DNA of 49,481 nt from positions 1 to 49,481 of the forward strand of contig JAHFDB010000006.1 of assembly GCA_023249195.1 (NCBI GenBank), written 5' to 3'. Made by a program: the position numbers and the translations under genes. Position 1 is the stretch's first letter; each line of letters opens with the position of its first letter. The stretch comes from a bacterium. GTDB taxonomy: Bacteria > Margulisbacteria > Marinamargulisbacteria > SXXA01 > JAHFDB01. The notes below the pieces were generated by a model. It did no database searches, was not told the origin of the DNA, and saw only the letters and a list, made by a program, of their open reading frames with translations. Positions 19,619 to 28,356 of the stretch are shown here, one piece after another.

Positions 19619-20565
19619 AGCGATTCCTTTTCAGATAGGAGTGTGTGCACAAAAGCAATCACCGTATCTTCTAATTGAAGATGATATAACCGATTCATTT
19701 CTTGAAGGCAAGTAGGCGATGTCACATTGACCTCCATGAGTCGATCGCCAATGATATCGATTCCCACAAAATAGAGACCTAAAGCTTGAAGATGCGGCGC
19801 TAAAATGGCCACAATCTCGCGGTCTCTGTCGGTAATATTGGTAGCAACCGCTTTTCCTCCTGAAAAAAAGTTATTACGATGATCCCCTTCTGGGTGGACG
19901 CGTAAAACAGCCCCTAAAATAGTGCCGTTTAATAGTAAAATACGCTTATCACCTTTGTCTGCTTCAGGAATGAATTGCTGTAAAATAGCGTCATATTTCC
20001 CTGTCTGGGTGACCGTTTCAAAAATAACTGAAAAATTAGTGTCCCCCTCTTTAATAACAAAAACGGCGGATCCTCCAAATCCGTTTGTGGGCTTTACTAC
20101 CACAGTGTTATGCTTTTTTCTAAATGCTAGGGCATCTTGTTTATGTCGAGTAACCAAGGTCGCAGGTATCAGATTGTGAAACTGTGTCGCCCAAATCTTT
20201 TCATTGACCATTCGAATACTGGAAGGCCTATTCATCACGATCACCGAGCTTGAAAGCCGATCTAAGAGCCAGGTATGCATGAGATAATCTGCATCAAACG
20301 GAGGATCGGTACGAATAAAGACCACTTGAACCTCTTCCTCTGAAAAATGGGCCCATTGATGAGAAAGAAACGGATGCGCATACTCGTTTTGAGGGGTCAC
20401 ATGAAGGGCATGAAACCAAACCCTTTCATCTTTTAAAACAATGCCTCCTTTGGGTAAATAATACACCGGATTTCCTGCACGATGCGCTGCCAACATGAGT
20501 ATATAAGTCGTATCCTTCTCTGGATGGATGGTTTCTAGGGGATCCATCAAAAAAAGCCACTTCAT
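19615..20565 (-). CDS. gshB: Glutathione synthase (ATP-grasp)
   Basis: 'VVVKPTNGFGGSAVFVI', 'DKRILLLNGTILGAVLRVHPEGDHRNNFFSGG', 'VGIDIIGDRLMEVNVTSPT'. Confidence 0.92.
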   Translation of the reverse strand: MKWLFLMDPLETIHPEKDTTYILMLAAHRAGNPVYYLPKGGIVLKDERVWFHALHVTPQNEYAHPFLSHQWAHFSEEEVQVVFIRTDPPFDADYLMHTWLLDRLSSSVIVMNRPSSIRMVNEKIWATQFHNLIPATLVTRHKQDALAFRKKHNTVVVKPTNGFGGSAVFVIKEGDTNFSVIFETVTQTGKYDAILQQFIPEADKGDKRILLLNGTILGAVLRVHPEGDHRNNFFSGGKAVATNITDRDREIVAILAPHLQALGLYFVGIDIIGDRLMEVNVTSPTCLQEMNRLYHLQLEDTVIAFVHTLLSEKESL

Positions 20566-21767
20566 AGAGATTCGCTCAATTCTGTGATTTCGTGGGAACA
20601 AGCAATGCCTGAAATTCTGGCCAAAGCAGACATGGTGTCCATGTGTCCCTGGGCATCGGCCTCGGTCATAGGCTCAAATAACATGCCTTGAGAATTTAAG
20701 TTTTCACGCTCAGACTTGAGGGTATTTACCCGAAAAAAGCCACCCGCTACTTGATTGTAAACTGAATACAAACAAGGCTCAGCGGGATATCCCTTTGATT
20801 TAAAAAGAGTTGAAACCCCTTCTTGAAGAATAAATCGCTCCATTAGCTGACCACTTTTCCCCTTGGATAAATTATTGCGGGCTTTTCTGTTTAATGTCAG
20901 AAGCTCTGAAGGATCTTCAATAGAAATAACCCCCATGCCATAGGTACCTGAATCACTTTTTAAGAAAATCAGGGGCTTTTCTCTAATCCCATATTCTGTA
21001 TATTTTAAATCAATTTTTTTAAACAAGTCTGATGCTGATTGCGCAAGACGTTCACGAGACGCCTCGTCGTTAATATCTACAGAATGAACCATATCGAAGT
21101 CACATCTCCACAGCCACGGATCTAATCCCTCTGTTTGACACATCTCTTCAATAATCTGATTCGCATGATGAAAATGGCGTGATTTCAATCGTGAATGCCA
21201 GCCTGCAGCAATGGATGGGAAAATGGGGAAGGGTAAATTCTGTAAACTTTTAGCAATGCCGGAAGTCAAATCATTGTTAAGAATGGCGGCATCAAAAACA
21301 CGCTCACCACTTTGAATGCCCTTTAACAACCGCATAAAGCAATACATCTGTAAAAGCTGCCCGGTTGCGGTTTCCAACATCACAAAATCAGAGTGGTCAC
21401 AGATGTTATCTACTTTAGGGTCTAGAAAGGTTGCACAGATAACACTTAATCCTGCTGATTCAATCAAAGCTTTTAAAACACGTACATTCTCTAGATACCA
21501 GGTATTGCGTGTGTGTTCTTCCGCAATCAATAGAATCGAGTGTGCCTTGGGAAGTTTTTGAGCAAAGAACCTTTGAATAGCCAGAGCCGCTTTTGTGCGA
21601 GCCTCTTCACTGAGATTATTAAACCCTGCAGGAAATAAATTGGCATCTACCACTGCCATTTTGAACCCAGAATATCGAATATCCACCGATCCGTAGAAAG
21701 GCAGATCACAAGAAAGTTCTCTCTGTGAGAGTAACGACATGAATTCGGAGGAAAATAGTGGTAGCAT
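20562..21767 (-). CDS. gshA: Glutamate--cysteine ligase, GshA 'ferrooxidans' type
   Basis: 'DIRYSGFKMAVVDANLFPAGFNNL', 'FLKSDSGTYGMGVISIEDP'; directly upstream of and overlapping gshB. Confidence 0.88.
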   Translation of the reverse strand: MLPLFSSEFMSLLSQRELSCDLPFYGSVDIRYSGFKMAVVDANLFPAGFNNLSEEARTKAALAIQRFFAQKLPKAHSILLIAEEHTRNTWYLENVRVLKALIESAGLSVICATFLDPKVDNICDHSDFVMLETATGQLLQMYCFMRLLKGIQSGERVFDAAILNNDLTSGIAKSLQNLPFPIFPSIAAGWHSRLKSRHFHHANQIIEEMCQTEGLDPWLWRCDFDMVHSVDINDEASRERLAQSASDLFKKIDLKYTEYGIREKPLIFLKSDSGTYGMGVISIEDPSELLTLNRKARNNLSKGKSGQLMERFILQEGVSTLFKSKGYPAEPCLYSVYNQVAGGFFRVNTLKSERENLNSQGMLFEPMTEADAQGHMDTMSALARISGIACSHEITELSESL

Positions 21768-21774
21768 AAGAGAA

Positions 21775-21782
21775 TATTATAC
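21775..21782. promoter_or_regulatory. Candidate shared divergent -10 region (gshA / alpha-beta hydrolase)
   Basis: - strand TATAAT (21781-21776), 8 nt from gshA ATG; + strand TATTAT (21775-21780), 10 nt from hydrolase ATG; -35 elements weak. Confidence 0.4.
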
Positions 21783-21790
21783 CCGATCTT

Positions 21791-22573
21791 ATGAGAATCA
21801 AACTTATCTTTTTCTTTGCCATCGCAATCGCGTCCTCTGTTGTAGCCAGTACGATCGACACAGTTGCCTATACCTATGCAGGAAATTTCAAGGCTTGGGT
21901 CAGCATTCCAGATACACCTGGCAAACATCCGGTACTTGTGTATAACTATGACGAATATTTTGACTGGGCCGGAGAAAGAGCCGCTGTACTAAGAGGCTAT
22001 GACATTAGAAAATTCATGGAAACCTTTGTTAAGTGGGGCTATATCTGTATTGTGCCTATTGAACGTCATCATAAAGTAAACGCGATTAAAGGCGCCGTTT
22101 TTTATGCGGAAAAAATGACACAAACAGATAAATCAAGAATCCATCTGGTCGGTATTTCCGAAGGTGCTTTTTTATCGATGCTGACCTTGGATGTTCTGCC
22201 CGAAGTCGCTTCTATTACCCTTATTGCACCTATTACCATTCACTACTCAGGCTACTATTCTTTCCCAGAAGCCCTCAGAAAAATGCCTAAAATGACACTC
22301 CCTATTCTTTATTTGGTCGGCCGAGAGGATAAAATCTGGAAAATGAAAATCACAACGCTGCTTTATCAACTGCTCAAACAAGAAAACAAAACGGTAACCT
22401 ACAAGGAATATGACGAAGAAAGAAGGTTTTTTTGGGATTCAAGCAGTTCATTTATGACCGATATTCACCAATTTATTGAAAATAAAACCCGAATCAAGGG
22501 GGCTACTCCAGGACCACAGGAAGTCCCCGTATCACAAAATATTTTACAGGAGCTCCTTGGTTTTGCGCATTAG
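21791..22573 (+). CDS. Secreted alpha/beta hydrolase (dienelactone hydrolase-like)
   Basis: Signal peptide; 'IHLVGISEGAFLSML' nucleophile elbow; 'ILYLVGREDKIW'. Confidence 0.78.
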   Translation: MRIKLIFFFAIAIASSVVASTIDTVAYTYAGNFKAWVSIPDTPGKHPVLVYNYDEYFDWAGERAAVLRGYDIRKFMETFVKWGYICIVPIERHHKVNAIKGAVFYAEKMTQTDKSRIHLVGISEGAFLSMLTLDVLPEVASITLIAPITIHYSGYYSFPEALRKMPKMTLPILYLVGREDKIWKMKITTLLYQLLKQENKTVTYKEYDEERRFFWDSSSSFMTDIHQFIENKTRIKGATPGPQEVPVSQNILQELLGFAH

Positions 22574-22607
22574 AACTCATACGAATCCTTTTAACTACTT
22601 TACCCGA

Positions 22608-23183
22608 ATGGAATCCCTTGATTTTTCAACGGTACTCCCCCACTTTTCTGGAACTTTTGACTTTGAAGTGGGCTTCGGCAGAGGCCTGTTTATTCGCCAC
22701 TATGCGACCATGTTTCCTGAACGGTCTATTGTGGGAATTGAAGTTAGAAAAAATCCGGTAGAGCTTTTGAAAATCAAACTTAAAAAAGAAGCCATAAAAA
22801 ACGCCTATGTTATTCACGGTACGGCAGAAATTTGCCTTGCTGATATGATTCCGGACGGTAGCCTTAATCGTGTTTTTATTTTTCATCCGGACCCTTGGTT
22901 CAAAAAAAGGCACCATAAACGTCGGGTTATAAACCCTAAATTTCTGGTTCAATTACGCCCTAAATTAGCACCTAATGCCACCCTGTATGTGTCCACAGAT
23001 GTCGCCCCCCTATGGGACAGCATGGAAGAAACCATTCTCGATAGTGGTTATTTTAATACGATTGAAGATCCTGTCTTTTGGGAAACCTGTTACCTCACCA
23101 ACTGGCAAGCCTTTAGTAAAAGAGACCAACGCACTACCTATTTTGGAACCTACCAACTCCGCCATGAAGAAAATTCGCACTAA
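22608..23183 (+). CDS. trmB: tRNA (guanine-N7-)-methyltransferase
   Basis: 'FDFEVGFGRGLFIRHYA', 'IFHPDPWFKKRHHKRRVI'; ORF trimmed to internal ATG. Confidence 0.93.
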   Translation: MESLDFSTVLPHFSGTFDFEVGFGRGLFIRHYATMFPERSIVGIEVRKNPVELLKIKLKKEAIKNAYVIHGTAEICLADMIPDGSLNRVFIFHPDPWFKKRHHKRRVINPKFLVQLRPKLAPNATLYVSTDVAPLWDSMEETILDSGYFNTIEDPVFWETCYLTNWQAFSKRDQRTTYFGTYQLRHEENSH

Positions 23184-24669
23184 TTTAAGCAAATCGCTTT
23201 ATTTAAAGGGCCTGCAATGTCATAAATCACTTTGGCTGATGAAAACCCAACCTGAACTCAGACATATCGATACCCACCGCAATGCACTTTTTGAAGAAGG
23301 CATTCTGATAGGAAAAATGGCACACTCACTCTATCCGGGAGGTCGTCATATCGACCAAGAAGCCTCTGCGTTTCCCCATCGATTGGCGCTCACGGAAGCC
23401 TTGCTCAAAGACCCTGCCTGTCCGACTTTGTTTGAAGCTACCTTCCAATATCAAAACACCTTAATTATGGTTGATATTCTTCACAAAACCCCTGAAGGAA
23501 TGGAACTTATTGAGGTTAAAAGCAGCACCTCAGAAAAAGCCATTTTTATTGACGATTTATCCTTGCAATACTATGTCTTAACAGGTCTCACTATTCCAAT
23601 AAAAAATGTCTTTCTTATGCATATTAACGCCCACTATGTGAGGAAAGCCCAACTCAAACTTTCTAAACTCTTTAAAAAGTCAGCGCTGACTGACAAAGTG
23701 AGTCAGAACCAAAACAAAGTTCATACCCAGATTAATGCGATGAGAAACTCTCTTCAAAATGCTCAGGAACCCTTGTTTTTTCAAAACAGTCTTGAAAATA
23801 TCGACATTGGCACTCATTGTTTTCACCCGTACAATTGTGATTTTATGCCTCATTGCTGGAAACACATTCCCCCACACTCTGTATTTAACCTCACAGGGTT
23901 GCCTATCGAGAGTAAATTCGAACTCTATAAAAAAGGTCATACCCTCATTCAAGATATCCCTGATTCGCATCTACTTTCCGAATCTAGCCAAGTACAAAAA
24001 AAAGCCGAAAGCGAGTCTCCGCTTATTAACAAGCCTGCTATTCAAGACTTTCTTAAAACACTGCATTACCCTCTCTATTTTATGGATTTTGAGGCCTTTC
24101 AAAAAGCCATTCCTCCCTATCCAGGTGTTCGACCTTACCAGCAAATTCCTTTCCAGTTTTCTATCCATTATTTAAACAGTCCCTTCGATACCCTTAGTCA
24201 TAAAGAATTTTTAGCAGACCCAAAAAAAGACCCTCGATATGAGTTTGCAAGGGCCTTGGTTAAGCATATTCCACAAACCGCATGTGTACTCACTTATGAC
24301 AGTGGTTATGAAAAAAGTGTGGTTAAACAACTCGCCGAAACCTTTCCTAAGTTATCCACCCATTTAATGGCCATTCATGCCAATATTATCGACTTGATGA
24401 TCCCTTTTCAGAAGCATTACTATTACACCCAAGAAATGAAAGGAAGCTGTTCTATTAAGGCTATTTTACCTGCACTTGTTCCCGAACTGACTTACACCAA
24501 TCTCCATATCCCTAATGGAGAGATGGCCAGTAAAAGTTATTCCAGACTTGCTCACCTTAAAGATCCCAAAGAAATTCAAACCATTAGGCAAGATCTTCTT
24601 GACTATTGCAGATTAGATACCTTTGCAATGGTCAAAATAGTCGAAGTCTTAATAAAGGAGTCCCAGTGA
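23164..24669 (+). CDS. DUF2779-type protein: Cas4/RecB-like Fe-S nuclease fused to DEDDy exonuclease-like domain
   Basis: 'KGLQCHKSLWL', 'MELIEVKSS', 'LQYYVL', 'HCFHPYNCDFMPHCW'; C-term 'YFMDFEAFQKAIPPYPGVRPYQQIPFQFSIH', 'DYCRLDTFAM'. Confidence 0.85.
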   Translation: MKKIRTNLSKSLYLKGLQCHKSLWLMKTQPELRHIDTHRNALFEEGILIGKMAHSLYPGGRHIDQEASAFPHRLALTEALLKDPACPTLFEATFQYQNTLIMVDILHKTPEGMELIEVKSSTSEKAIFIDDLSLQYYVLTGLTIPIKNVFLMHINAHYVRKAQLKLSKLFKKSALTDKVSQNQNKVHTQINAMRNSLQNAQEPLFFQNSLENIDIGTHCFHPYNCDFMPHCWKHIPPHSVFNLTGLPIESKFELYKKGHTLIQDIPDSHLLSESSQVQKKAESESPLINKPAIQDFLKTLHYPLYFMDFEAFQKAIPPYPGVRPYQQIPFQFSIHYLNSPFDTLSHKEFLADPKKDPRYEFARALVKHIPQTACVLTYDSGYEKSVVKQLAETFPKLSTHLMAIHANIIDLMIPFQKHYYYTQEMKGSCSIKAILPALVPELTYTNLHIPNGEMASKSYSRLAHLKDPKEIQTIRQDLLDYCRLDTFAMVKIVEVLIKESQ

Positions 24670-25274
24670 ATACACATTTTTTAGAACAATACGAACTAGG
24701 TCCGATGCAGAATCAGATCTATTTATTGGCAGATCCAAGTACACAGCAAGCCTATCTTGTGGATCCTGCCTGGGACATTCCCTTTTTACTCAAAAAAATC
24801 GAAACCTATGGATTTCACTTGATGGGGGTCCTTCTTACTCACGGACACCCTGACCACACGAATGGGATACCTGAGCTTATCAAAATATACCCTACTCTTC
24901 CTATCTATGTCTCAAAACACGAAGCTGCGATTCTAAAACCAAAGGTTTCTACCCTCATCGAGGTGCTCGATCAAGAGATTATCATGCTTGGAAACCTTGA
25001 AATCACTTGCATTTTTACCCCTGGGCACTCTCCAGGAGGTCAATGTTTCTGGATCGACGACATCTTACTTACCGGGGATAGTTTATTTATTAATGGCTGT
25101 GGACGTGTCGACCTTCCCGGGTCTAACGCCGATCACCTATTTGAAAGCCTTCAAAAGATTGGAAAACTACCTGACCACACCGTCATTTATCCGGGACATC
25201 GCTATCATCCTAAAACCAGCGATACCTTAGGCAATCAAAAATTAAGCAATCGATATCTGAGTCAACGTCGGTAA
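24666..25274 (+). CDS. MBL-fold metallo-hydrolase (glyoxalase II-like)
   Basis: 'LLTHGHPDHTNGI', 'TPGHSPGGQCFW', 'LLTGDSLFINGCGRVDLPG', 'YPGH'; GTG start overlapping upstream TGA. Confidence 0.93.
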   Translation: MNTHFLEQYELGPMQNQIYLLADPSTQQAYLVDPAWDIPFLLKKIETYGFHLMGVLLTHGHPDHTNGIPELIKIYPTLPIYVSKHEAAILKPKVSTLIEVLDQEIIMLGNLEITCIFTPGHSPGGQCFWIDDILLTGDSLFINGCGRVDLPGSNADHLFESLQKIGKLPDHTVIYPGHRYHPKTSDTLGNQKLSNRYLSQRR

Positions 25275-25883
25275 AACTGCTCGTAATTGATCAAAAGAAA
25301 GGCTTCCTTCCCGCAACAGGAGGGGATTGGGTCGCGTCACATCGACGATGCTTGAACTTACGCCTAAGAAGGGTTCCTCATTGGGCACACTAAACGCCAA
25401 AGACATCCCAAAGATAGCCTCAATTTCTGCAACGGTGTTTAAAGACTGTTCCCCTGAAATATTGGCGCTAGTCACGGCTAATGGCCCCACCCTTTTGAGT
25501 AATTCTAAGCAAAAAAAATGATTAGGCATGCGAACCGCTAGGGTGGATTGCCCGGCTGTTACTAAATCTGAAATGTGAGTTTGTTTTTCTAAAATTAGGG
25601 TCAAAGGGCCTGGCCAAAAAGCATCCCATAATCGATAGGCCGATTGAGGGACGTTTTGCACAAGGCTTAAACAGGTGTCGATAGAATCTACCAAGACAGG
25701 CAAAGCCTTATTTCGAGAACGTTTTTTCAAATCATACAATCGAGATATGGCCGTTTCATCGTAAAGAAAGGCTGCAATGCCATACACCGTGTCTGTGGGA
25801 ATCGCAATTAAGCGTCCGCTTTCTAAGTTTTGAATACTATTTTGAAGATTCGCGATAGCCATAGACATCCAGTTTAACCCCAT
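25242..25883 (-). CDS. tsaC: L-threonylcarbamoyladenylate synthase, Sua5/YciO/YrdC family
   Basis: 'GRLIAIPTDTVYGIAA', 'KKRSRNKALPVLV', 'FWPGPLTLIL', 'VTSANISGE'. Confidence 0.93.
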   Translation of the reverse strand: MGLNWMSMAIANLQNSIQNLESGRLIAIPTDTVYGIAAFLYDETAISRLYDLKKRSRNKALPVLVDSIDTCLSLVQNVPQSAYRLWDAFWPGPLTLILEKQTHISDLVTAGQSTLAVRMPNHFFCLELLKRVGPLAVTSANISGEQSLNTVAEIEAIFGMSLAFSVPNEEPFLGVSSSIVDVTRPNPLLLREGSLSFDQLRAVLPTLTQISIA

Positions 25884-25897
25884 ACAAAAACATGGTA

Positions 25898-25914
25898 AAG
25901 TAAGTTACTTACTT
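25898..25914. promoter_or_regulatory. Palindrome AAGTAAG-TTA-CTTACTT abutting the SDR/ENR start codon
   Basis: Perfect 7-bp arms, ends 1 nt before the ATG at 25915, between divergent genes. Confidence 0.5.
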
Positions 25915-26670
25915 ATGTATCCAGAACTCAATCAAAAAGTAGCCCTTATTACTGGCGCAACCCGAGGTTTCGGTCGGGCCATTGCGATTCGCCTTGCCCA
26001 GGAAGGGGTTCGAATTGTCATTAATTATCGCCGCAGCATGACCGAAGCACAAGAAGTATTGGATACCATCACCTCAATGGGTGGGACGGCCAAAGCTATT
26101 CGATGTGATATTGGAGACGAAGACAAAATTTATAAGATGTTTGACGATATTCAAGCTGCTTTTGGACGGCTGGATATACTTATTCCCAATGCCTCGTTTG
26201 GTATTCCTGGAAAACTTATGGACGCAAAATCCAAATATTGGGATGTCACCTTCGATTCTACGGCAAAATCCTTGCTTTTAATGGCTCAAAGAGCGGTTCC
26301 ACTGATGAACCAGTGGGGGCGCATTGTTACCGTGACAAGCTATGGTGGGCAAAGGGTTCTAGATGCTTATGGTGTCGTCGGACCTGCCAAGGGAGCCGTT
26401 GAATCTTTAACCCGATCTTTGGCGGTAGAATTGGCCCCCATGAACATTATTGTCAATGGGGTTATGCCAGGATTAGCTGACACGAAATCATTTCGCGCGA
26501 TTCCTGGTGCAGACCAAGCCTTAGCACGAATCGCACAAAAAACCCCCGCTGGCCGTGTTGTGTCATGTGAAGAAGTGGCCAATGTTGTCGCTTTTTTGTG
26601 TTCGAATCAAGCAAATATGATCGTCGGACAATTTATTATCATCGATGGTGGAGCCTTTATTGTTGGCTAA
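25915..26670 (+). CDS. fabL: SDR oxidoreductase, FabL-like enoyl-ACP reductase
   Basis: 'ALITGATRGFGRAIAIRLA'; active-site spacing Y-x6-K (YGVVGPAK) as in FabI/FabL; 'TPAGRVVSCEEVANVVAFLCSNQANMIVGQFIIIDGG'. Confidence 0.75.
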   Translation: MYPELNQKVALITGATRGFGRAIAIRLAQEGVRIVINYRRSMTEAQEVLDTITSMGGTAKAIRCDIGDEDKIYKMFDDIQAAFGRLDILIPNASFGIPGKLMDAKSKYWDVTFDSTAKSLLLMAQRAVPLMNQWGRIVTVTSYGGQRVLDAYGVVGPAKGAVESLTRSLAVELAPMNIIVNGVMPGLADTKSFRAIPGADQALARIAQKTPAGRVVSCEEVANVVAFLCSNQANMIVGQFIIIDGGAFIVG

Positions 26671-27208
26671 ATACACACGGTTCCTAGGCATTGGCTTTTT
26701 TATGCTTTTGGGATGTCAAAAAGCCCCGATTGAGAGCTATATTATTCCCAAAGAAACCCCACCTGCCTTGCCTGCTATGATGGCTACGGCACCCTCTTCA
26801 AAACTTCGTTGGACTATACCCAAAGAATGGACTTCTCAACCTGCAACAGCCATGCGTCTTGCAAGCTTCTTGATCAACACACATTCCAGAGAAAAATGTG
26901 AGGTTTCAGTGGTCAGCTTATCGGGTGAAGCCGGTGGGATATTAGCAAATGTGAACCGCTGGAGAGGGCAACTTCAGCTCGACCCCGTGTCTGAATCAGC
27001 GCTCAACAACAGCCTGTCTCACCCAAAATTAGGGTCAAATATCTATACCACGACATGGCTTCATAATGAAACAAAGGCCATCCTTGTGGCTATTCTAAAA
27101 GTCCAAGATGAGACCTATTTTTTTAAACTGGTTGGAAATCTTAGTGATGTTAAAGATGCGACCCCCGCCTTTCACATGTTTCTAGCCTCAATCACATCTC
27201 GCCCATGA
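26645..27208 (+). CDS. Putative lipoprotein upstream of ResB
   Basis: Lipobox-like 'FFMLLGCQKAP'; overlaps neighbours on both sides. Confidence 0.65.
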   Translation: MVEPLLLAKYTRFLGIGFFMLLGCQKAPIESYIIPKETPPALPAMMATAPSSKLRWTIPKEWTSQPATAMRLASFLINTHSREKCEVSVVSLSGEAGGILANVNRWRGQLQLDPVSESALNNSLSHPKLGSNIYTTTWLHNETKAILVAILKVQDETYFFKLVGNLSDVKDATPAFHMFLASITSRP

Positions 27209-28356
27209 CACTACCTATACGTTCCAAATTAATCAAAATAGCCGCTTCGCTCAATCTAACAGTGGCTTGTCTTATTGTTCTGATGATCTTGGTTTTTGCA
27301 GCCACACTGTCACAAATAAACCTCGGTATTTATTTTGCAAAAAAAACCTTCTTTCAGACTTTATGGGTCTATTGGGAACCGCAACCTCACATGAAGATAC
27401 CTGTCTTTCCCGGAGGCCTTTTGGTAGGTTGGGTGTTGTTTGTCAATCTCATTGTGGCTCACGTTACACGGTTTAAATGGACGTTTCAAAAAACAGGTAT
27501 CTGGCTCACACACGTTGGACTTATTCTGTTGATAGCAGGCAGTGGGTTGTCGAGCTATCTTGCCAAAGAAAGCCAAATGGCCATTCAAATTGGCGAAACA
27601 AAAAACTATACCACCAGCGCACAAGAGTTCGAATTGGCCATTATAAGCGAGGCTTCACCCACTACCCAACAGGTTATCAGCATTCCTCAATCCTCTATCA
27701 ACTCACATGTTAAAATCACTCCACCGAGCCTCCCTTTCACACTTGTAATCAAAGATTTTTTTTCCAATTCCAAGCTCAGTATGAACAAAGAAGGATCAAG
27801 CATAGCTACCCAAGGCATTGGCCCTCAAATTGCAGTCGATGAATTACCGCTAGACAAACATGAAGGGGGAGTCAACACACGCACCGCTTATGTCGAAATT
27901 TTTGAAGGCACACACTCGAAGGGTATTTGGCTTCTTTCAACCGGGTTAGGGGCTCCACAAACCGTTGTTATTGGATCAAAAATCTATACCTTATGGCTCA
28001 GACCTAAGCGTGTGTATCTTCCTTACACCGTCACATTATTAAAATTTAGCCACGATGTATATCCAGGCACCACCATTCCTAAAAATTTCTCATCGCATGT
28101 GAGAGTGGTTAATCCTGTTCAAAAAGAAACCCGCGATTTCTTAATTTACATGAACAACCCCTTGCGTTATCAAGGACAAACATTTTATCAAGCTAGTTTT
28201 GGGGGAAACGATACGCTTTCTGTTTTACAAGTTGTGCAGAACCCGAGTTGGTTAGTCCCGTATATTTCTTGCAGCATGATCTTTTTAGGACTGCTTATTC
28301 ATTTTATGACAATGGTCGTACAACGAACTCAAAGGAAACCCCATGCACACCCATAA
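27205..28356 (+). CDS. resB: ResB-like cytochrome c biogenesis protein
   Basis: 'IAASLNLTVACLIVLMILVFAATLSQI', 'THVGLILLIAGS', 'MNNPLRYQGQTFYQASF'. Confidence 0.88.
   Translation: MTLPIRSKLIKIAASLNLTVACLIVLMILVFAATLSQINLGIYFAKKTFFQTLWVYWEPQPHMKIPVFPGGLLVGWVLFVNLIVAHVTRFKWTFQKTGIWLTHVGLILLIAGSGLSSYLAKESQMAIQIGETKNYTTSAQEFELAIISEASPTTQQVISIPQSSINSHVKITPPSLPFTLVIKDFFSNSKLSMNKEGSSIATQGIGPQIAVDELPLDKHEGGVNTRTAYVEIFEGTHSKGIWLLSTGLGAPQTVVIGSKIYTLWLRPKRVYLPYTVTLLKFSHDVYPGTTIPKNFSSHVRVVNPVQKETRDFLIYMNNPLRYQGQTFYQASFGGNDTLSVLQVVQNPSWLVPYISCSMIFLGLLIHFMTMVVQRTQRKPHAHP

Noticed and set aside
23164-24669. Cas4 as part of a CRISPR locus
   Set aside because: No repeat-spacer array and no cas1/cas2 or effector genes visible anywhere in the window; neighbours are housekeeping.
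25915-26670. FabG-type 3-oxoacyl-ACP reductase
   Set aside because: Tyr-x6-Lys spacing and the FabL-like C-terminus argue for an enoyl reductase instead.
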